In this document: in pieces, positions 23,068-36,911 of the stretch
How the letters are laid out: each line of letters starts with the position of its first letter
Numbering within the stretch: the stretch's first letter is position 1
Source of the DNA: Beverwykella pulmonaria
Taxonomy: Eukaryota > Ascomycota > Dothideomycetes > Pleosporales > Melanommataceae
Reading direction: 5' to 3'
NCBI GenBank assembly: GCA_001599595.1
Contig: BCHH01000003.1
Location: forward strand, 2,230,263-2,294,262
Length of the DNA stretch: 64,000 nt
The notes under the pieces: generated by a model
Told to the model about the DNA's origin: nothing
Databases searched by the model: none
What the model saw: only the letters and a program-made list of their open reading frames with translations
Program-made: the position numbers and the translations under genes

Positions 23068-24533
23068 GTCTCAATCCGCTCAAATCCGTCCGTTCTAGTT
23101 TCTATCACCCGCCTCTTGATTTCCTTTTTTCTCAAGCCCTTCCAGTTTCTCTCACTTTAGTCCTTCCCTTTTTGCACGTATCTCATTTGAAAAGCTCGTC
23201 TCCCCTTGCGCAGTTTCCTCGCTTCCTCATCTCCATCCTCGTGTCATCTGTCTCCTGATCCACCATGCCCGTCTTTCTCCCTTTAGTACTCGCATGTGAA
23301 TCTCGAGATTGCTGGGACTGGTGGGAATTTCAGAATGGAGGATGCCTTTTTGAAGAGATCGAATCGCTTCGATATCGACAATACTTTTGGCGTAGAGGGC
23401 CGTTGAAGGGCGGTAGCAGTCTGATTCTTGGTCCTCCAGGTAAGGAGGAAGTAGGTGTACGTTTCCAACCTCATGTGCGGCACGCCAAGGAAATGTCCAG
23501 CATGTAGGACACTCGATATACGCTCTGACGATCTCTCTTTATCACGTGCCACAGATTTGAGGGGCGGACGAGTGGTCTCCATTTACTTTGCATTCACCTT
23601 TGACATCGCATCACTGGATTTGTCGTCTGGTCGCCGTTTAGTCATGAGGTGGAGGCTTGCGGTTGTGGTTGTTGGAAAATGTTCAGGGCTGAGGGCGCGT
23701 CCTTGCTTTTGCTTTTGGTCCTGCTCGACCAGGGATTAAAGAATCCGATTGCAACCGGCGTGTCGAAATTTGATGCCCCCGCGGATTTGAGCGTATGGGG
23801 TGGTGAAGAGATGTGAGCTGCGATGTGTTTATCTATGTGTGAGTGGAAGTTGATGTTTGTTTTACAAGATTTAATCTAAAGAGGTTCGAATCTAATTCTG
23901 ATTCGTAAAAGTCCAATGTGCTGTTTGTCTGTACAGCAGTGTTCCCGTGCGTTGTGGCGAACTAGAGTCGCGGTTGCTGCAGCAATACAAAAGACAAGAG
24001 TTGGAAAGAGTGTATAATCAACACTACGAATGTGATGTTGATGCCTGAAAACATTTGGTATAAGACTAGAAAGGGATATGTTGGTTGGTTAGGTGTGTGA
24101 CGATGTCTTGTCTAATGTTGTAAGACTGAACAGGTCATGATGTGTAGCTACCACATACCTCCTACTCGCCAGACAGTGACTTCCTACTCTGCCGAACGCA
24201 GAGATGGGAATAGCGATTTGTAATCGGTAGGCCAGCATTGGTGGCAAGGTAATTTGAGAAAAGTACAGAATAGGTGGGAAACAAAGTGACGGTAGTTGTA
24301 ACAAGGTCAAAGTTGAAGGAGAAAGGGATTCGGTGATTTTAAACAAATCCTTATCTTTTCTGAATTGTGTGTGAGATCATTGTGAGGTTCCAAGTCTTCC
24401 GAGAACGCAGCAGATTTTGATAAGGAGGATATAATTCGTTGAGTTCCAGCTATTATTTTGTCTTACCTACAAGATGCAGTATATGATTTCATGCACATCT
24501 GCTCACGGCTCCTGGATAACTCCTCTTTCCACT
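23068..24533. other. Intergenic, no gene seen
   Basis: A pyrimidine-rich stretch at about 23100-23260 looks like a promoter or leader on the plus strand, and a frame from 23265 starts with ATG but resembles nothing. The right end contains the 3' end of the thiolase gene. Confidence 0.4.
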
Positions 24534-25952
<1,419 letters not shown>

Positions 25953-26250
25953 GCTGACTGTATGTTATAAGCGTAAGGGAGAAAACGGGAGGATATGAAA
26001 AAATTGCTCAGAACTCAAGAGCAAGAGGAGAGAATTAAGAGAGTTTTGGTCGGAGGGCCTGCATCGGCGGTCCTTGCCTGAGCTCTATTGGCTGGAGGCT
26101 ACTATTGATTCACCGCCGCAAGGCCCTCACCGCCTTCGGGCGCTAGGCAAAACAGTTCCTCCGGCGCGTCTGGAGATTTTCTGGATAGCTTCAAGCTCGC
26201 GTCGGTAGCAACCCACCCCACCTGCGCGCACCTCCCCTCACACGCTCAAT
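25953..26250. promoter_or_regulatory. Shared divergent promoter of ERG10 and SNU114
   Basis: The 298 bp between the two start codons must serve both genes. A CCAAT box is readable on the minus strand (ATTGG at 26087-26091). No sterol-response element was confidently seen. Confidence 0.6.
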
Positions 26251-29200
26251 ATGGATGATTTATATGACGAGTGCGCCCTCCCATGTAGCTCATCACGGCA
26301 CGCTGCTAATTGGATATAGGTTCGGCAACTTCATCGGCGAGGCCGAGTCCGACGACGATGTCCAGTCCACCGGCGAGGCAGCCGACGCCTATGTGCTCGA
26401 CGACGAGGCTCCCGATGCCGACGACGCCGCCGCTCAGCAGCTCATGGAGGTCGACGAAGGGCCCTCCAACGCCGTCATCCTCCACGAAGACAAGCAGTAC
26501 TACCCTTCTGCCTCCGATGTGTACGGACCAGATGTCGAAGTGCTGGTGCAGGAGGAAGACACGCAGTCGCTGGCCGTGCCCATCATCGCGCCCGTGGTTA
26601 AGAAAAAGTTCACAATCCAGGAGGCTGATCTGCCGCCTGTGCACTTTGACCGCACCTTCATGGCAGATCTGATGAACTATCCCGATCAGATACGGAATAT
26701 TGCAATTGCTGGCCACTTGCACCACGGCAAGACGGCGTTCATGGATATGCTAGTGATGGAAACGCACGATATTCAAGATCGGCTGGACAAGAAAAAGGGG
26801 CGCAAGCGGGAAGAGCAGCTGCGGTATACCGACGTACATGATCTAGAGCGCGAGCGTGGACTTTCTGTGAAAGCTGCGCCCATGAGTCTGGTCCTACAAA
26901 ACACGTCGCAAAAATCACATCTATTCAACATACTGGATACGCCGGGCCACGTCAACTTTGTCGACGAGGTGGCTGCCTCGTTGCGACTGGTCGACGGAGT
27001 CGTGCTGGTGGTGGACGTGGTTGAGGGTGTGCAGATCAACACGGAGCAGATTATCAAGCATGCGGTGCTGGAAGACTTACCCTTGACGCTGGTCGTCAAC
27101 AAGATGGACCGCCTGATTCTAGAATTGAAGCTCCCGCCAAGGGACGCATACTTCAAGATTAAGCACGTCATCGAGGAAGTCAACACAATCATAGAGAACA
27201 CAATACCCGGAAAGGGAGAGGCGCGGCGGGTGAGCCCAGAAAAGGGCAACGTAGCCTTTGCCTGCACGCAAATGCGGTGGTGCTTTACCTTACAGTCATT
27301 TGCAAAAATGTACTCCGACTTCTATCCAGGTGCAGATAAGGCCCCAGGATTCGGCCAGCCAACCAAGGGCATCGATGCGGCGAAATTCGCACTGCGGCTG
27401 TGGGGGGACATTTTCTTCAACCCAGAGAGTCGCAAATTCTCCCGGAAAGCTCAAGAAGAAAACTCGCAACGCTCCTTTGTGTACTGGATTTTGGAGCCAA
27501 TCTATAAGCTATACTCACACACACTGAGTGAGGGCCCTGAAGACCTCAAAGAGACACTCGACCAGTTGGGAATTAGACTGAAGCCGTCGGAATACAAGAC
27601 GGACGCAAGAGAACTCATGAGACTGGTCTGCCAACAGTACTTTGGGCCCTCTACCGGTTTCGTCAACATGGTTGTAAAGCACGTTCCGTCGCCTGAAGAG
27701 GGCGCGAAGCGGGTGCTCGAGAGGTACTACACAGGACCGCTAGACACCAAGACGGCCGAGTCCATGCAAAAGTGCGATCAAGACGGGCCCTTAGTTGTTC
27801 ACGTTACCAAGCTCTTCAACTCGTCCGACGCGAAATCCTTCCATTGCCTGGGGCGAGTCATGAGCGGAATTGCAAAACCACTTCAGTCGGTGCGCGTTTT
27901 GGGCGAAGGATACACAATCGAGGACGAGGAAGACATGGTTGTTGCCACGGTCACAGACACATGGATAGCAGAATCCCGGTATAATGTATCCACCAGTGGC
28001 GTGCCTGCCGGAAACTGGGTGCTTCTCGGCGGAGTCGACAACTCAATAGTCAAGACCGCCACCATTGTTGCGCAAAAGCTCGCTGACGACGAAGACGCCT
28101 ATATTTTCCGCCCCATTCGCCACTTCTTCGAGTCGGTCTTTAAGGTCGCTGTCGAACCCATCAACCCCTCCGAACTCCCTAAGATGCTCGACGGCCTTCG
28201 AAAGATCAACAAATCGTACCCGCTCATTACCACAAAAGTCGAAGAATCAGGGGAGCACGTCGTCCTCGGCACCGGTGAACTGTATATGGACTGTGTTCTT
28301 CACGATCTGCGCCGACTGTATGCCGACATGGAACTCAAAGTCTCCGACCCGGTAACCCGTTTCTGCGAAACCGTTGTCGAAATGTCTGCAATGAAATGCT
28401 ACGCCTTAACGCCTAACAAGAAAAACAAACTCACCATGATTGCCGAGCCGCTCGACCCGGGTATCGCAGAAGACATTGAAGCCGGCAAAGTCAATATCAA
28501 AGACCCTGTCCGCATCGTTGGCAAGTTCTTCGAAGAAAACTACGGCTACGATCTCCTCGCGTCCCGCAACATCTGGGCGTTTGGTCCCGACGATATGGGC
28601 GCAAATATCCTGCAAAATGACACTCTGCCCTCAGACGTAGATACGAAGACGCTGAGAACAGTAAGAGATACCATCCGCCAAGGCTTCAGCTGGGCCACGC
28701 GCGAAGGCCCCCTCTGCGAAGAACCTATCCGCAACACTAAATTCCGCATCACAGACGTAGACCTCGCACCCGAAGCCATCTTCCGCGGCGGTGGGCAAAT
28801 CATCCCAACCGCGCGGCGCGCCTGCTATTCCAGTTTCCTCATGGCAAGTCCGCGGCTCATGGAGCCCGTGTATAGCTGTTCCATGATTGGGCCAGCCGAT
28901 ACCAAGAGTAGTTTGTATACTGTGCTGGCGCGGAGAAGAGGCCATGTGCTCCAGGATGGTCCGATCGCAGGTACACCGTTGTATAACGTGCGAGGTCTGA
29001 TCCCAGTCATCGATTCTTTCGGCTTCGAGACAGATCTGCGGGTACGCACTCCCTTATTCTCCTTTACCTCTTGCGTCCCCCATTCAAATCAATTAACATC
29101 TCCCTAGATACACACGCAGGGCCAAGTCTCGCTCTCCCTCGTCTTCGACCGGTGGTCCATCGTGCCAGGCGACCCCCTCGACAAAGACATCAAATTCCGC

Positions 29201-29353
29201 CCGCTGGAACCCGCGACGGCACAAGCGCTTGCGAGAGATTTCGTGCTCAAGACGAGGAGGAGAAAGGGGCTTGCGGAGGATGTCACGATTAGTAAGTTTC
29301 TGGAGCCGGAGTTGTTCAGGAGTTTGAGGGAGAGTGGAGTGCTGGATGCGTAG
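26251..29353 (+). CDS. SNU114: U5 snRNP GTPase Snu114 (EFTUD2 orthologue)
   Basis: Exons 26251-26270, 26320-29041 and 29108-29353 (995 aa; yeast about 1008, human about 972). The first exon codes for MDDLYDE, typical of the family. An acidic N-terminal region is followed by an EF-G-like GTPase domain: G1 GHLHHGKT (about 137), G3 DTPGHVNF (about 212) and G4 NKMDR (about 266). EF-2-like domains II-V follow, and the C-terminus has VPGDPLDK and TRRRKGL. In the spliceosome Snu114 controls Brr2-driven U4/U6 unwinding and disassembly. The short first exon and a 49-nt intron were placed by frame continuity. It is intact, with strongly conserved composition, and converges on the MutL-like gene at its 3' side. 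Confidence 0.97.
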
Positions 29354-29702
29354 ACTGTGGGCGAGGGAGCACGACGAGAAGAAGAAGAAGAAGAGGAAGG
29401 AATGGATCGATTTGTATAATATTAAATATTTAAGAAAGAAGTGGGCAAGGCAATGGTAAAAGCTAATGATGATCGGACTCGAATATACCCCGTCAAAAAT
29501 GGTACCTTCTTACTTACATTTACCTTCCTGCAGCTAATGCGTGTGGTTTCTGTTCATATATTTCGAACACCCTTCCTTAATTTTATCGATACAGTTCCAA
29601 CGTCCATCGCATAAATATCACCATCTAGCTCCGCACTGTCCCCATTATGTTTCTCTATTCCCGTTCCCCCAACCCCATCTTCTGATATTGTGAGTCTGGT
29701 TC
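29354..29702. other. Shared 3' region of two converging genes
   Basis: This 349-bp gap between the stops of SNU114 and the MutL-like gene is AT-rich (for example TATAATATTAAATATTTAAG near 29420), as expected for polyadenylation regions on both strands. No gene is seen. Confidence 0.55.
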
Positions 29703-32700
29703 TCATATGGTCATCAGCATTTCATCATACTCATCCCCACCATATTCATCCCCATCTTTCTTTCCATTGGCCAAGACCATCACCTGGTTCACTCGCCCCA
29801 CTTTCTCGGTATCGAACCCTCCATCATTGCGCTGCACATCCCAACACCCTTCCCCACCGACCTCATCCCCATCCACATTTCTCGCCCTATCACTTAACGC
29901 CCTCCACACCCCTTCCATAACCACACCCTTACAACTCCCACCTTCCTTCGTCTCGTACCACTCTTCAATCGTCTTGCACCACATCTGCACTCTACCATTT
30001 TCCACCCTCCTCTCAAACACACTCGTTGTCCCCTTGTCATCGGCTGTGGGGACCTCGTAGCCCCATTCCAGACTGTTTACGCCAGCACTCATTTCCAGCT
30101 TTCGACACTGGTGGGCAACAGCTGATAGGCTAATAGAAAGTGGCATGATAACGTCTTGAATGAGGTCTGCCCAGGACATGTGATTCAAGGGTAGCATACT
30201 GAACTTCGCGTAGAAAGGCGGTATTGTAGAGCGGTAATGAACTCGTGGGATGCTTGATGTGGGTCTGTTCGCGGTAAAAATGTCTCGGTGGATACTCGCC
30301 TTCTGAGTGGGAGTAGCCTCACGCTCTGTGTGAGCGCATTGCTGTTCTCTAATCTCCCACGGTTCAGTCACGTTACCCCAATCGCTGCTGACGGGAAGTT
30401 GATCTCGGACGTTTTGTGACCGTTGAGACCATTGAGACAACTCAACTAGCCGAGATAAGCCGACAGAAGGGACTTCTCGATCAGCGTATGCGCGAAGCTG
30501 GGCTACGATATCGTGTGGCTCGAGACTGTCTCCGCTATGAGAGTTGATCCATAGCTGATCTCGCACATCCTTCGACCGTAGACGGGGCTCAGCAGAAGCT
30601 GGTCGAGAGGGGAGTTCAGATAGCGCTTCGTGCTCAGCGTATACACGAAATTGAGTTGCCATATCAAGCGGCTCGAGAACTTCTCCTCTATCTCTATTGA
30701 CAAGTAGCTGATTTTGCACATTCTTCGACCTCGCGTTGATAGGCTCGAAAGATGATGACAGCTCCGGCAATGGCTCATCTGATGCATTTTTGTACTGCTG
30801 CTGCTGTCGCTGCTGGTGCTCCCTGTTTTGGTTCGCGCTGAAGAAGTCGCGGATATCGGTATTGTTCTCGGAATTCAATCTGTTATTGACGATATGATCC
30901 GACGCACCAGGAATAGCGCTTCGTGGTCTGGACAGGTTGTTGTTGGCCGGGAAAGGTGGTGAACCACGGGCTTGTGCTGGTTGCTTCCTGAGAGAGGCAG
31001 CGGTAGAGCGCCGAGGAATACTGTTCCCCGTACAGCCCAAATCGTTTTTGGCCTTTTTCCGATGTTGCTTTGAAGGAGGGATGAAAGGCTGATGGTTATA
31101 TGGTTGCTGTTGCTTGCGCTGGCTACGACATGGTGCAGACGAGCTGGATGTGGTCATACACAGTGAAGTACCTGAAGTATTCATGGGTACGGCAGAGGAG
31201 TAGCTGGGTTCACTGACCTCAGATAGTGGTACGTTTGGCAGTTGACTTTGAGCTGGAGAAAATGGGTGAAGCTCATCGACATCAGATGGCGGTGCACTTA
31301 ATCGGCGACGAGCTTGTAGAAACGCCACTCCTTCGTCGACAGACCTACTTTGTTGGCTATGAAGGTCATTTTCTCGATGGTGAGGAGATGGCAGTTGCTG
31401 AATGCTTTGCTGAAGCTCGACGTCGGTCGAGGATCTGGTCATGATTCGTTGCGATGAAGTCTGTGGTGTCAATGGCTCCACGGTCGGTTCTACGCGTCGT
31501 GCAGTTGTAGGTCTTGGAGAGATATATCCTGTCACAACCTCGCCTCGCTCCTTTGCAGGCGTCACCCGATGGTCACTGCTGGTCTTCTGTTGTGGTTTGA
31601 CGGGAGCGTTCATCTGCGCCATGGCCCACGGATTAGAAGGTTTCGCACCTCGATGAAGCTCCTCCTCGTCCTCCATCACAGTAATGTGGTTTTGTGAAAG
31701 AAACTCCATGTCTTCCCCGTTGATACCATACATATTGGATCTCCACGCACAACTTTGTTTTGGAGAATCGGAGAAGGACTTGGAGAGATCTTGCTGAGTC
31801 TGATCCTTATGGATGACCAAAGGAATCTGCGATGCTAGAGTCATATTTTCGCTGATATGGTATCCAAACGGCTGAGCAGACGTTGAATGTTTATCCTTTT
31901 CCTCGCCCACTTCAACTATCGCCTCGTGATAGTATGCCATAAGGAGTTTGTCCACAATGCAGATTATCAATTTGGGATTGGTAAACAAGACATCGTCTTT
32001 CGCAGGTTCAATGTTCGGATCGTAGCTATCCGGCGGACAGATGATGTTCATGCATAAGAAAGGGGCTTTGATAGACGCAAGCGCGGGCTTTGCCTTACGG
32101 AGTCTCTCCTTGAAAGCCGTGACGAGTTGTTTTAACGTCCCACGAGCCGCTGATACCGGCCTTGAGTCGATGGACAAGAACGATCCTTCGTTTGCAATTT
32201 TCGCTCCGATTGCATCCGGCTTGGGAAGGAAGGCATGAACCACGAAGCCGTCGCTCTCCATGGCCGTCCAGTCACACTGGGAAGCACACTCTCTGCCCAT
32301 GGCCTTGAAAGCGACATCTTTGACGCTAGCTCCGGCTTTAGGTGCATACGTGAAATTATCCTTGTCGGTCTTTGCCTTCAACACTCGCAGGCTGAATCGA
32401 ACGGTTGGTCTAGCGAACGCGTAGGCCTGCACTAGTCGCTTAGTTTTCGCAAGCCACTTCACAGAGTTCTTGAGTGCAGCTTGTTTGCGAACTGGGAAAG
32501 ATTTGAAGAAGTCGGTGACCTTGACTGTGGTACCGACCGGATGCGAGGCGCGTTCGGTTCTGCGATATGTCAGTGACCTTCCCTCAAGTACGTACTGCTT
32601 GAAGTACAGATTGAAATAGTATTGGAACTTACGACTCAATCTCACCGTCCCTTCCGAACTTGAGGAGCACCGCAACAGGCTCACCTTCCACCCTCGTCGA

Positions 32701-33072
32701 GATGCTCAACGTGCCACTTATTTCCGCCATGCTCGCCATGGCCTCGCCCCTGAAACCCAGCCACTTCCCTCCTACTTCTTTCAGGTCATGGAAGTCTCGA
32801 ATCTTGCTCGTAGAATACCGACGACACACTAGTGCGCGGTCCTCTACCGGGATTCCGTGGCCATTGTCCTTGACATGAATCAAGTCGACCATGTTGGCGG
32901 CGATGTCGACGAAGATGGCCGTCGCTCGGGCATCGAGAGCGTTATCTATGAGCTCTTTCACTACGGAGCTTGGGTCGATGAGGACTTGAGGGGATCCAAT
33001 CTGTCGCACTGTCGTTGGGGACAGTGCCTTGATTGCCGGCTTCAGCAGGTGGGTATCTGGAGTGTCTACCAT
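29703..33072 (-). CDS. MutL-family GHKL ATPase (PMS1/MLH2-like) with a repeat-bearing C-terminus
   Basis: Exons 33072-32633 and 32559-29703 (1098 aa), with a 73-nt intron. The N-terminal third is a clear MutL ATPase: motif I with VVKELIDNALDA (Glu 40, Asn 44), motif II DNGHGIP (69-75) and motif III GFRGEAM (106-112). A transducer-like domain follows (TERASHPVGTTVKVTDFF; SFLSIDSRPVSA). MutL proteins couple mismatch or heteroduplex recognition to repair and work as heterodimers with Mlh1. After about residue 350 the chain becomes polar and Gln/Ser-rich. I find neither the endonuclease motif DQHA..E nor an obvious MutL dimerisation domain. Instead there are three repeats of about 50 residues starting near 755, 805 and 857 (RSKNVQNQLL, RSKDVRDQLW, RSQNVRDQLP). 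It could be a diverged PMS1 or an MLH2-like paralogue, so no symbol is given. It starts 585 bp from the Ada-like gene, on the opposite strand. Confidence 0.9.
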
Positions 33073-33657
33073 GGTTGAGGGCTACGGGGTATTGCTGAGA
33101 TGAATGAAGGGAGATGAGAGAAGAGTAGTGAGAAGAGACCGAGGCATCGCGTGCGGTGTGCCACGTCGTGGCTGCTTCATTTAGAAGCTCTGCCAAATTA
33201 GAACAGGAAAGACCACCACCACGACGCGTGCCATGTCATGTGACTGCAGCTGCATGAACCTTGGGATGTGCGACCTTTCCATGGTTAGAACAGGACCTGA
33301 GCATCTGAGAAGCTAGACCGTTCTGGATGGAGGGCAGGAGCGTGAACTGTGCCCACTGTGCCGAGTATACTCTTCCATGATACTTTAGTGCTCACCATCG
33401 ATAAACTCGTAGATATAATTTTGAGAAAAAAGCTAGCGAGTGTCTCTGTACTCACACACCTTACTACATCAGATTGACCTGGCGCTTGCTCGAGAGCGTG
33501 ATACGTCATCTCACGATGCTCCGGAAGTGACCAATCAGAGCTCGTGGCGATTCGAACCATCATTTAAGCAGTGCGCATTCCCGTTGTCCAACCCATAAGA
33601 ACTCCATCATTTGCTCACCAGTTCCATCTCTCGTCACTCCCATCTGAACATCCGATC
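33073..33657. promoter_or_regulatory. Shared divergent promoter of the MutL-like and Ada-like genes
   Basis: This 585-bp region between two start codons of opposite orientation belongs to two DNA-repair-type genes. I could not pick out a defined operator by eye. Confidence 0.5.
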
Positions 33658-34413
33658 ATGTCCTTTACCACCGAAGCAGCCCGCTGGCGCGCCCTCACCG
33701 TCCGCGACGTCACGGCTAACGGCCAGTTCGTCTACAGTGTCAAATCGACCATGATATACTGTCGCCCGACGTGCCCCGGTCGCCTGGCACGTCGCGCAAA
33801 TGTCGGGTTCTACGAGACCTCTGCTGCAGCTGAAGCAGCTGGCTTCCGGGCCTGCAAAAGGTGCAAACCAGAGACGGATGTGAATGACGATCCACAGGAG
33901 CGTGCAGTCAACAAAGCGTGCATCTTCATCGAAGAGGCAGCCAAAAAAGAGAAGGGGAAGGACGGGTTGAAGCTGCAGGACCTAGCCAAGAAAGTAGGAC
34001 TCACACCGAGGTACCTTCACAAAATTTTCAAGGATAGGATGGGCGTGACACCGAATGAGTACGCGAAGGCGATCATCATCATGGCACCAAACGGGACGAA
34101 CGACGACCTAATACGACAGAGCAACGATCACGCTGCTGTTGAGGCCATTGATCCCGACGACTTCGACTTCAACGATCTTCTAAATTTCGATACTGAACCG
34201 AGCCTATTGATGGAAAACACCTCAACAATGGGATTGACGGCGGATCCAACTCTGACCACTGCGGCGACGTTTGGGCAGGAAATCAATGCGAATGTGCAGA
34301 ACCTATCCTGGAGTGTTGACTACAACCCTGACGTTCTGGCCGCAGGACTCAACAACGGCGCCGGAGATAAACTGCTCTACGAACAACTCACAATGTACAA
34401 TGTCTTTGGATAG
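33658..34413 (+). CDS. Ada-type methyl-phosphotriester sensor with AraC HTH
   Basis: Intronless, 251 aa from the ATG at 33658; an upstream in-frame extension has no ATG. Residues 8-72 form the Ada zinc/metal-binding domain with the four cysteines C35, C39 (YCRPTC) and C66, C69 (CKRC). In E. coli Ada the first of these takes the methyl group from a DNA phosphotriester and thereby switches the protein to an activator. Residues about 104-138 are an AraC-type helix-turn-helix (KLQDLAKKVGLTPRYLHKIF). There is no O6-alkylguanine methyltransferase domain. The remaining tail is polar and includes an acidic/hydrophobic segment (DPDDFDFNDLLNFD, 166-179) that looks like a eukaryotic activation domain; that is inference. 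It probably senses alkylation damage and activates repair genes. Confidence 0.93.
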   Translation: MSFTTEAARWRALTVRDVTANGQFVYSVKSTMIYCRPTCPGRLARRANVGFYETSAAAEAAGFRACKRCKPETDVNDDPQERAVNKACIFIEEAAKKEKGKDGLKLQDLAKKVGLTPRYLHKIFKDRMGVTPNEYAKAIIIMAPNGTNDDLIRQSNDHAAVEAIDPDDFDFNDLLNFDTEPSLLMENTSTMGLTADPTLTTAATFGQEINANVQNLSWSVDYNPDVLAAGLNNGAGDKLLYEQLTMYNVFG

Positions 34414-36911
34414 GAGTCTTGCGACCCAGCTGTGACAACGTTCGCGTTTGATGTGGCGCAGCTTGTCAACTCTAATACAGAGTGCATCTCGGATCCCAGT
34501 CTGAAATTAGTAGCTGGTTGGGGACCGTGAATGGAAGTAGTATCTGTATCTAGGCGTGTATAAAATCTTTTAAACTTGTAACAGTGCCTCAAAGTCACTA
34601 ATGCGCACATATCCGTCCGTCCTCCATGTTGTCACTTCCGAGTAGAATAATTAGGGCGCATCTAGGAGGATCATGTGGAAGGTATCAGTGGGCTGTTCGC
34701 AGATAAAGTAGGGTTGAGTACGGTAAAGCTGACGTTTTAGCCTCGACCCGAAAGCTCTTACCTTACTATTTTCATCAGACTTGCCGACGTGTTGTGTAGG
34801 GTGAGAAAGCCAACCAGAAGATCTATAAGTGCACCTGTTCTCGAGCGACAGAGAGGTGACATATAGTGCTCATTCGTTTCAAGTACCCGGATTACGGAAA
34901 CGGCGCCGAGGCGTCAGCATTCCTCTGCGTGATGTCGGGCGGTGAAATCTCCGACTCCATGCTGATTGGTTAGGCGCAAACTGCGGAAATACGGCATCAG
35001 CATGTGGCAAGAGTGGACCGCTGATTTATAGTATGGTTTTGAATGAGGATGGGGAGTGATTGACAGTGTAGAACAATTCGTAGACTGGTACTAAGATTAC
35101 AATGTAGCCACAGCATCACATCTCGGTCGACGACCTTGAAAGGAGCATGAACGATGACGGATTCACATGCCAGCTATTTTGGGCTCCGTACCCTCCGACC
35201 TCTATAAATTGCAACGTGGGTAACTGCTAATCTATCTCAGAAAAGAGCCATGATCAAACTGAACCACTAAGATTTGGTCAGTCGGCCGTCCGTACGGCCT
35301 CCATAGGTCAGAGTCCGGATCGGAGCCTTGGAATGCCTTTTGGGCGTGGCGGTGCTACATCCGGACTTTGTGTGCGATCGAGATTGAGGATTGCATGAAT
35401 GTTATGATGTTTAAGCGACGGGGCATAGATCAGTGGTTCGTTTAACCTACACAATACTGGCCTTTCAATATCGAGAAAAGTGTCTTGTTGAAAGGGATGT
35501 GTCGCATTTTTATATCCAAAAATCCGGATGTGCGGTGTAGAAGGTGCCGCCGATTCAGGCTTTGTACGAAATAAGGGCAGGGTTGCACTCAACGTCGAAC
35601 GATAAAATAGCGTTTTATTTTCTACCGCATGAAAAACGTACCTGAAGGATGTGTCGGGGTGGGGAGTCTGGAGGATTTGCCCATGGGTCCAGGGTCCGCG
35701 ATGCGCGTTTCGAGTTGGCGCACTTTCATCTCCAGAGCATCCAGCAAGACAAAGTGGCAAACATCCGGAGTACGGAATAGACTGTGGCGAGTTAGTGACT
35801 GAAGAGGAATTTGGTAATGCGCATCAATGAGGCTTGTCCGAAGCGCGGTGCGAGTCCGTCAAGGTGTTTGTGTGCGACGGCCGCGCGAGACATCCAGTGG
35901 ACGCGGAAGTCGCTCTACTTCTTTCGAAGGTTGAGGGCAGATGCATCTTTGAGTGTTTCTTGCACGCATTATTACGATGCCTGCAATAGTCAAAGGTAAG
36001 GTGATGAAGATTGATGGCGACCAGGAGGAGTAAAGAGTTTGGTTGGGCAGGAGGTCATGTTTCAGATCGTGGGAACAATAGACTAGTTCTGTTGAAACCT
36101 AGTCTAATTTTGGAGGCAAGCGAGGGGACGGAAATTTGTTGTATATGTGTTATTGGCCTCTCTAGGACAAGTCTGCCGTAATATTGCTGTATCATGCTTA
36201 CGCACCGTACCACTGACGCACGCTAAGGGCTTCTGCGCTCCTCTTCGAAATCAGCGTCAGCGAACCAGTCGTTGAAACAACTCGCACCTCGACCAAACCA
36301 TGTTTCAACGCGCGCCTAAACACGTCGACTTCTCACTTCTCCATCCTGACTGACAGCGGACTGCAAAACCGCGGCCAGGCTGACCTGGCAAGCGGGTTAC
36401 CACCCATGACTGCCCGTTTCACGCGCCACCACTCACATTCGGCCACCCAGGCCCGCAATGTCCATGAAACGAACAAACTGCGTGACCCACAACTTCAGGG
36501 CCACTATCTCCGCGTGTATCAGTGGCTTTTGTGTCTCCTGCTCGAAGGGTCAAAAGTTCTCTTCGGAGATCAGCCAGTCAGGCATTGCGCCCGCCCCTGC
36601 CATGCTGTGGCTCTCGCCCTTGATTGAAACAAAGCTTGATTACACTAGACAGTCGACTAGCCGCCGTCCGTTATCCAGTCCAGGAACCAAACCCTGGGTG
36701 TCGAATCGAGCCGGAGAATGGTATGGGAAACCGGAACGCACCAACGCCCATGGGCCTGCAGTCCTCGATGCGTATATAGGACGTCCACCCCATGTGGCTT
36801 CATTTCTTCCCATCCACATCGGTCTGCAGCGCGGTTCTTCAATTCACTCCTTTTCTTTCTACTTCTTTTACCAGCGTCTAGTACGCCAGCCATTCCTTTC
36901 GTTCTTTCAAC
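34414..36911. other. Intergenic, about 2.5 kb
   Basis: Frames up to 150 codons (for example 35760-35308, minus) show no domain, signal peptide or family likeness, and I regard them as chance. The right end is the glucanase promoter. Confidence 0.45.
36773..36778 (+). promoter_or_regulatory. TATA box of the GH16 glucanase
   Basis: TATATA (in CGTATATAGG) lies 134-139 bp upstream of the ATG at 36912, a normal distance for a fungal core promoter with a short leader. Confidence 0.5.

Noticed and set aside
23265..23507. 80-codon plus-strand frame beginning MPVFLPLVLACES
   Set aside because: The hydrophobic start looks signal-like, but the frame has no family likeness and no supporting intron or downstream exon.
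35308..35760. 150-codon open frame on the minus strand
   Set aside because: No domain, signal peptide or membrane segment; composition like neighbouring non-coding frames; no promoter or partner gene.
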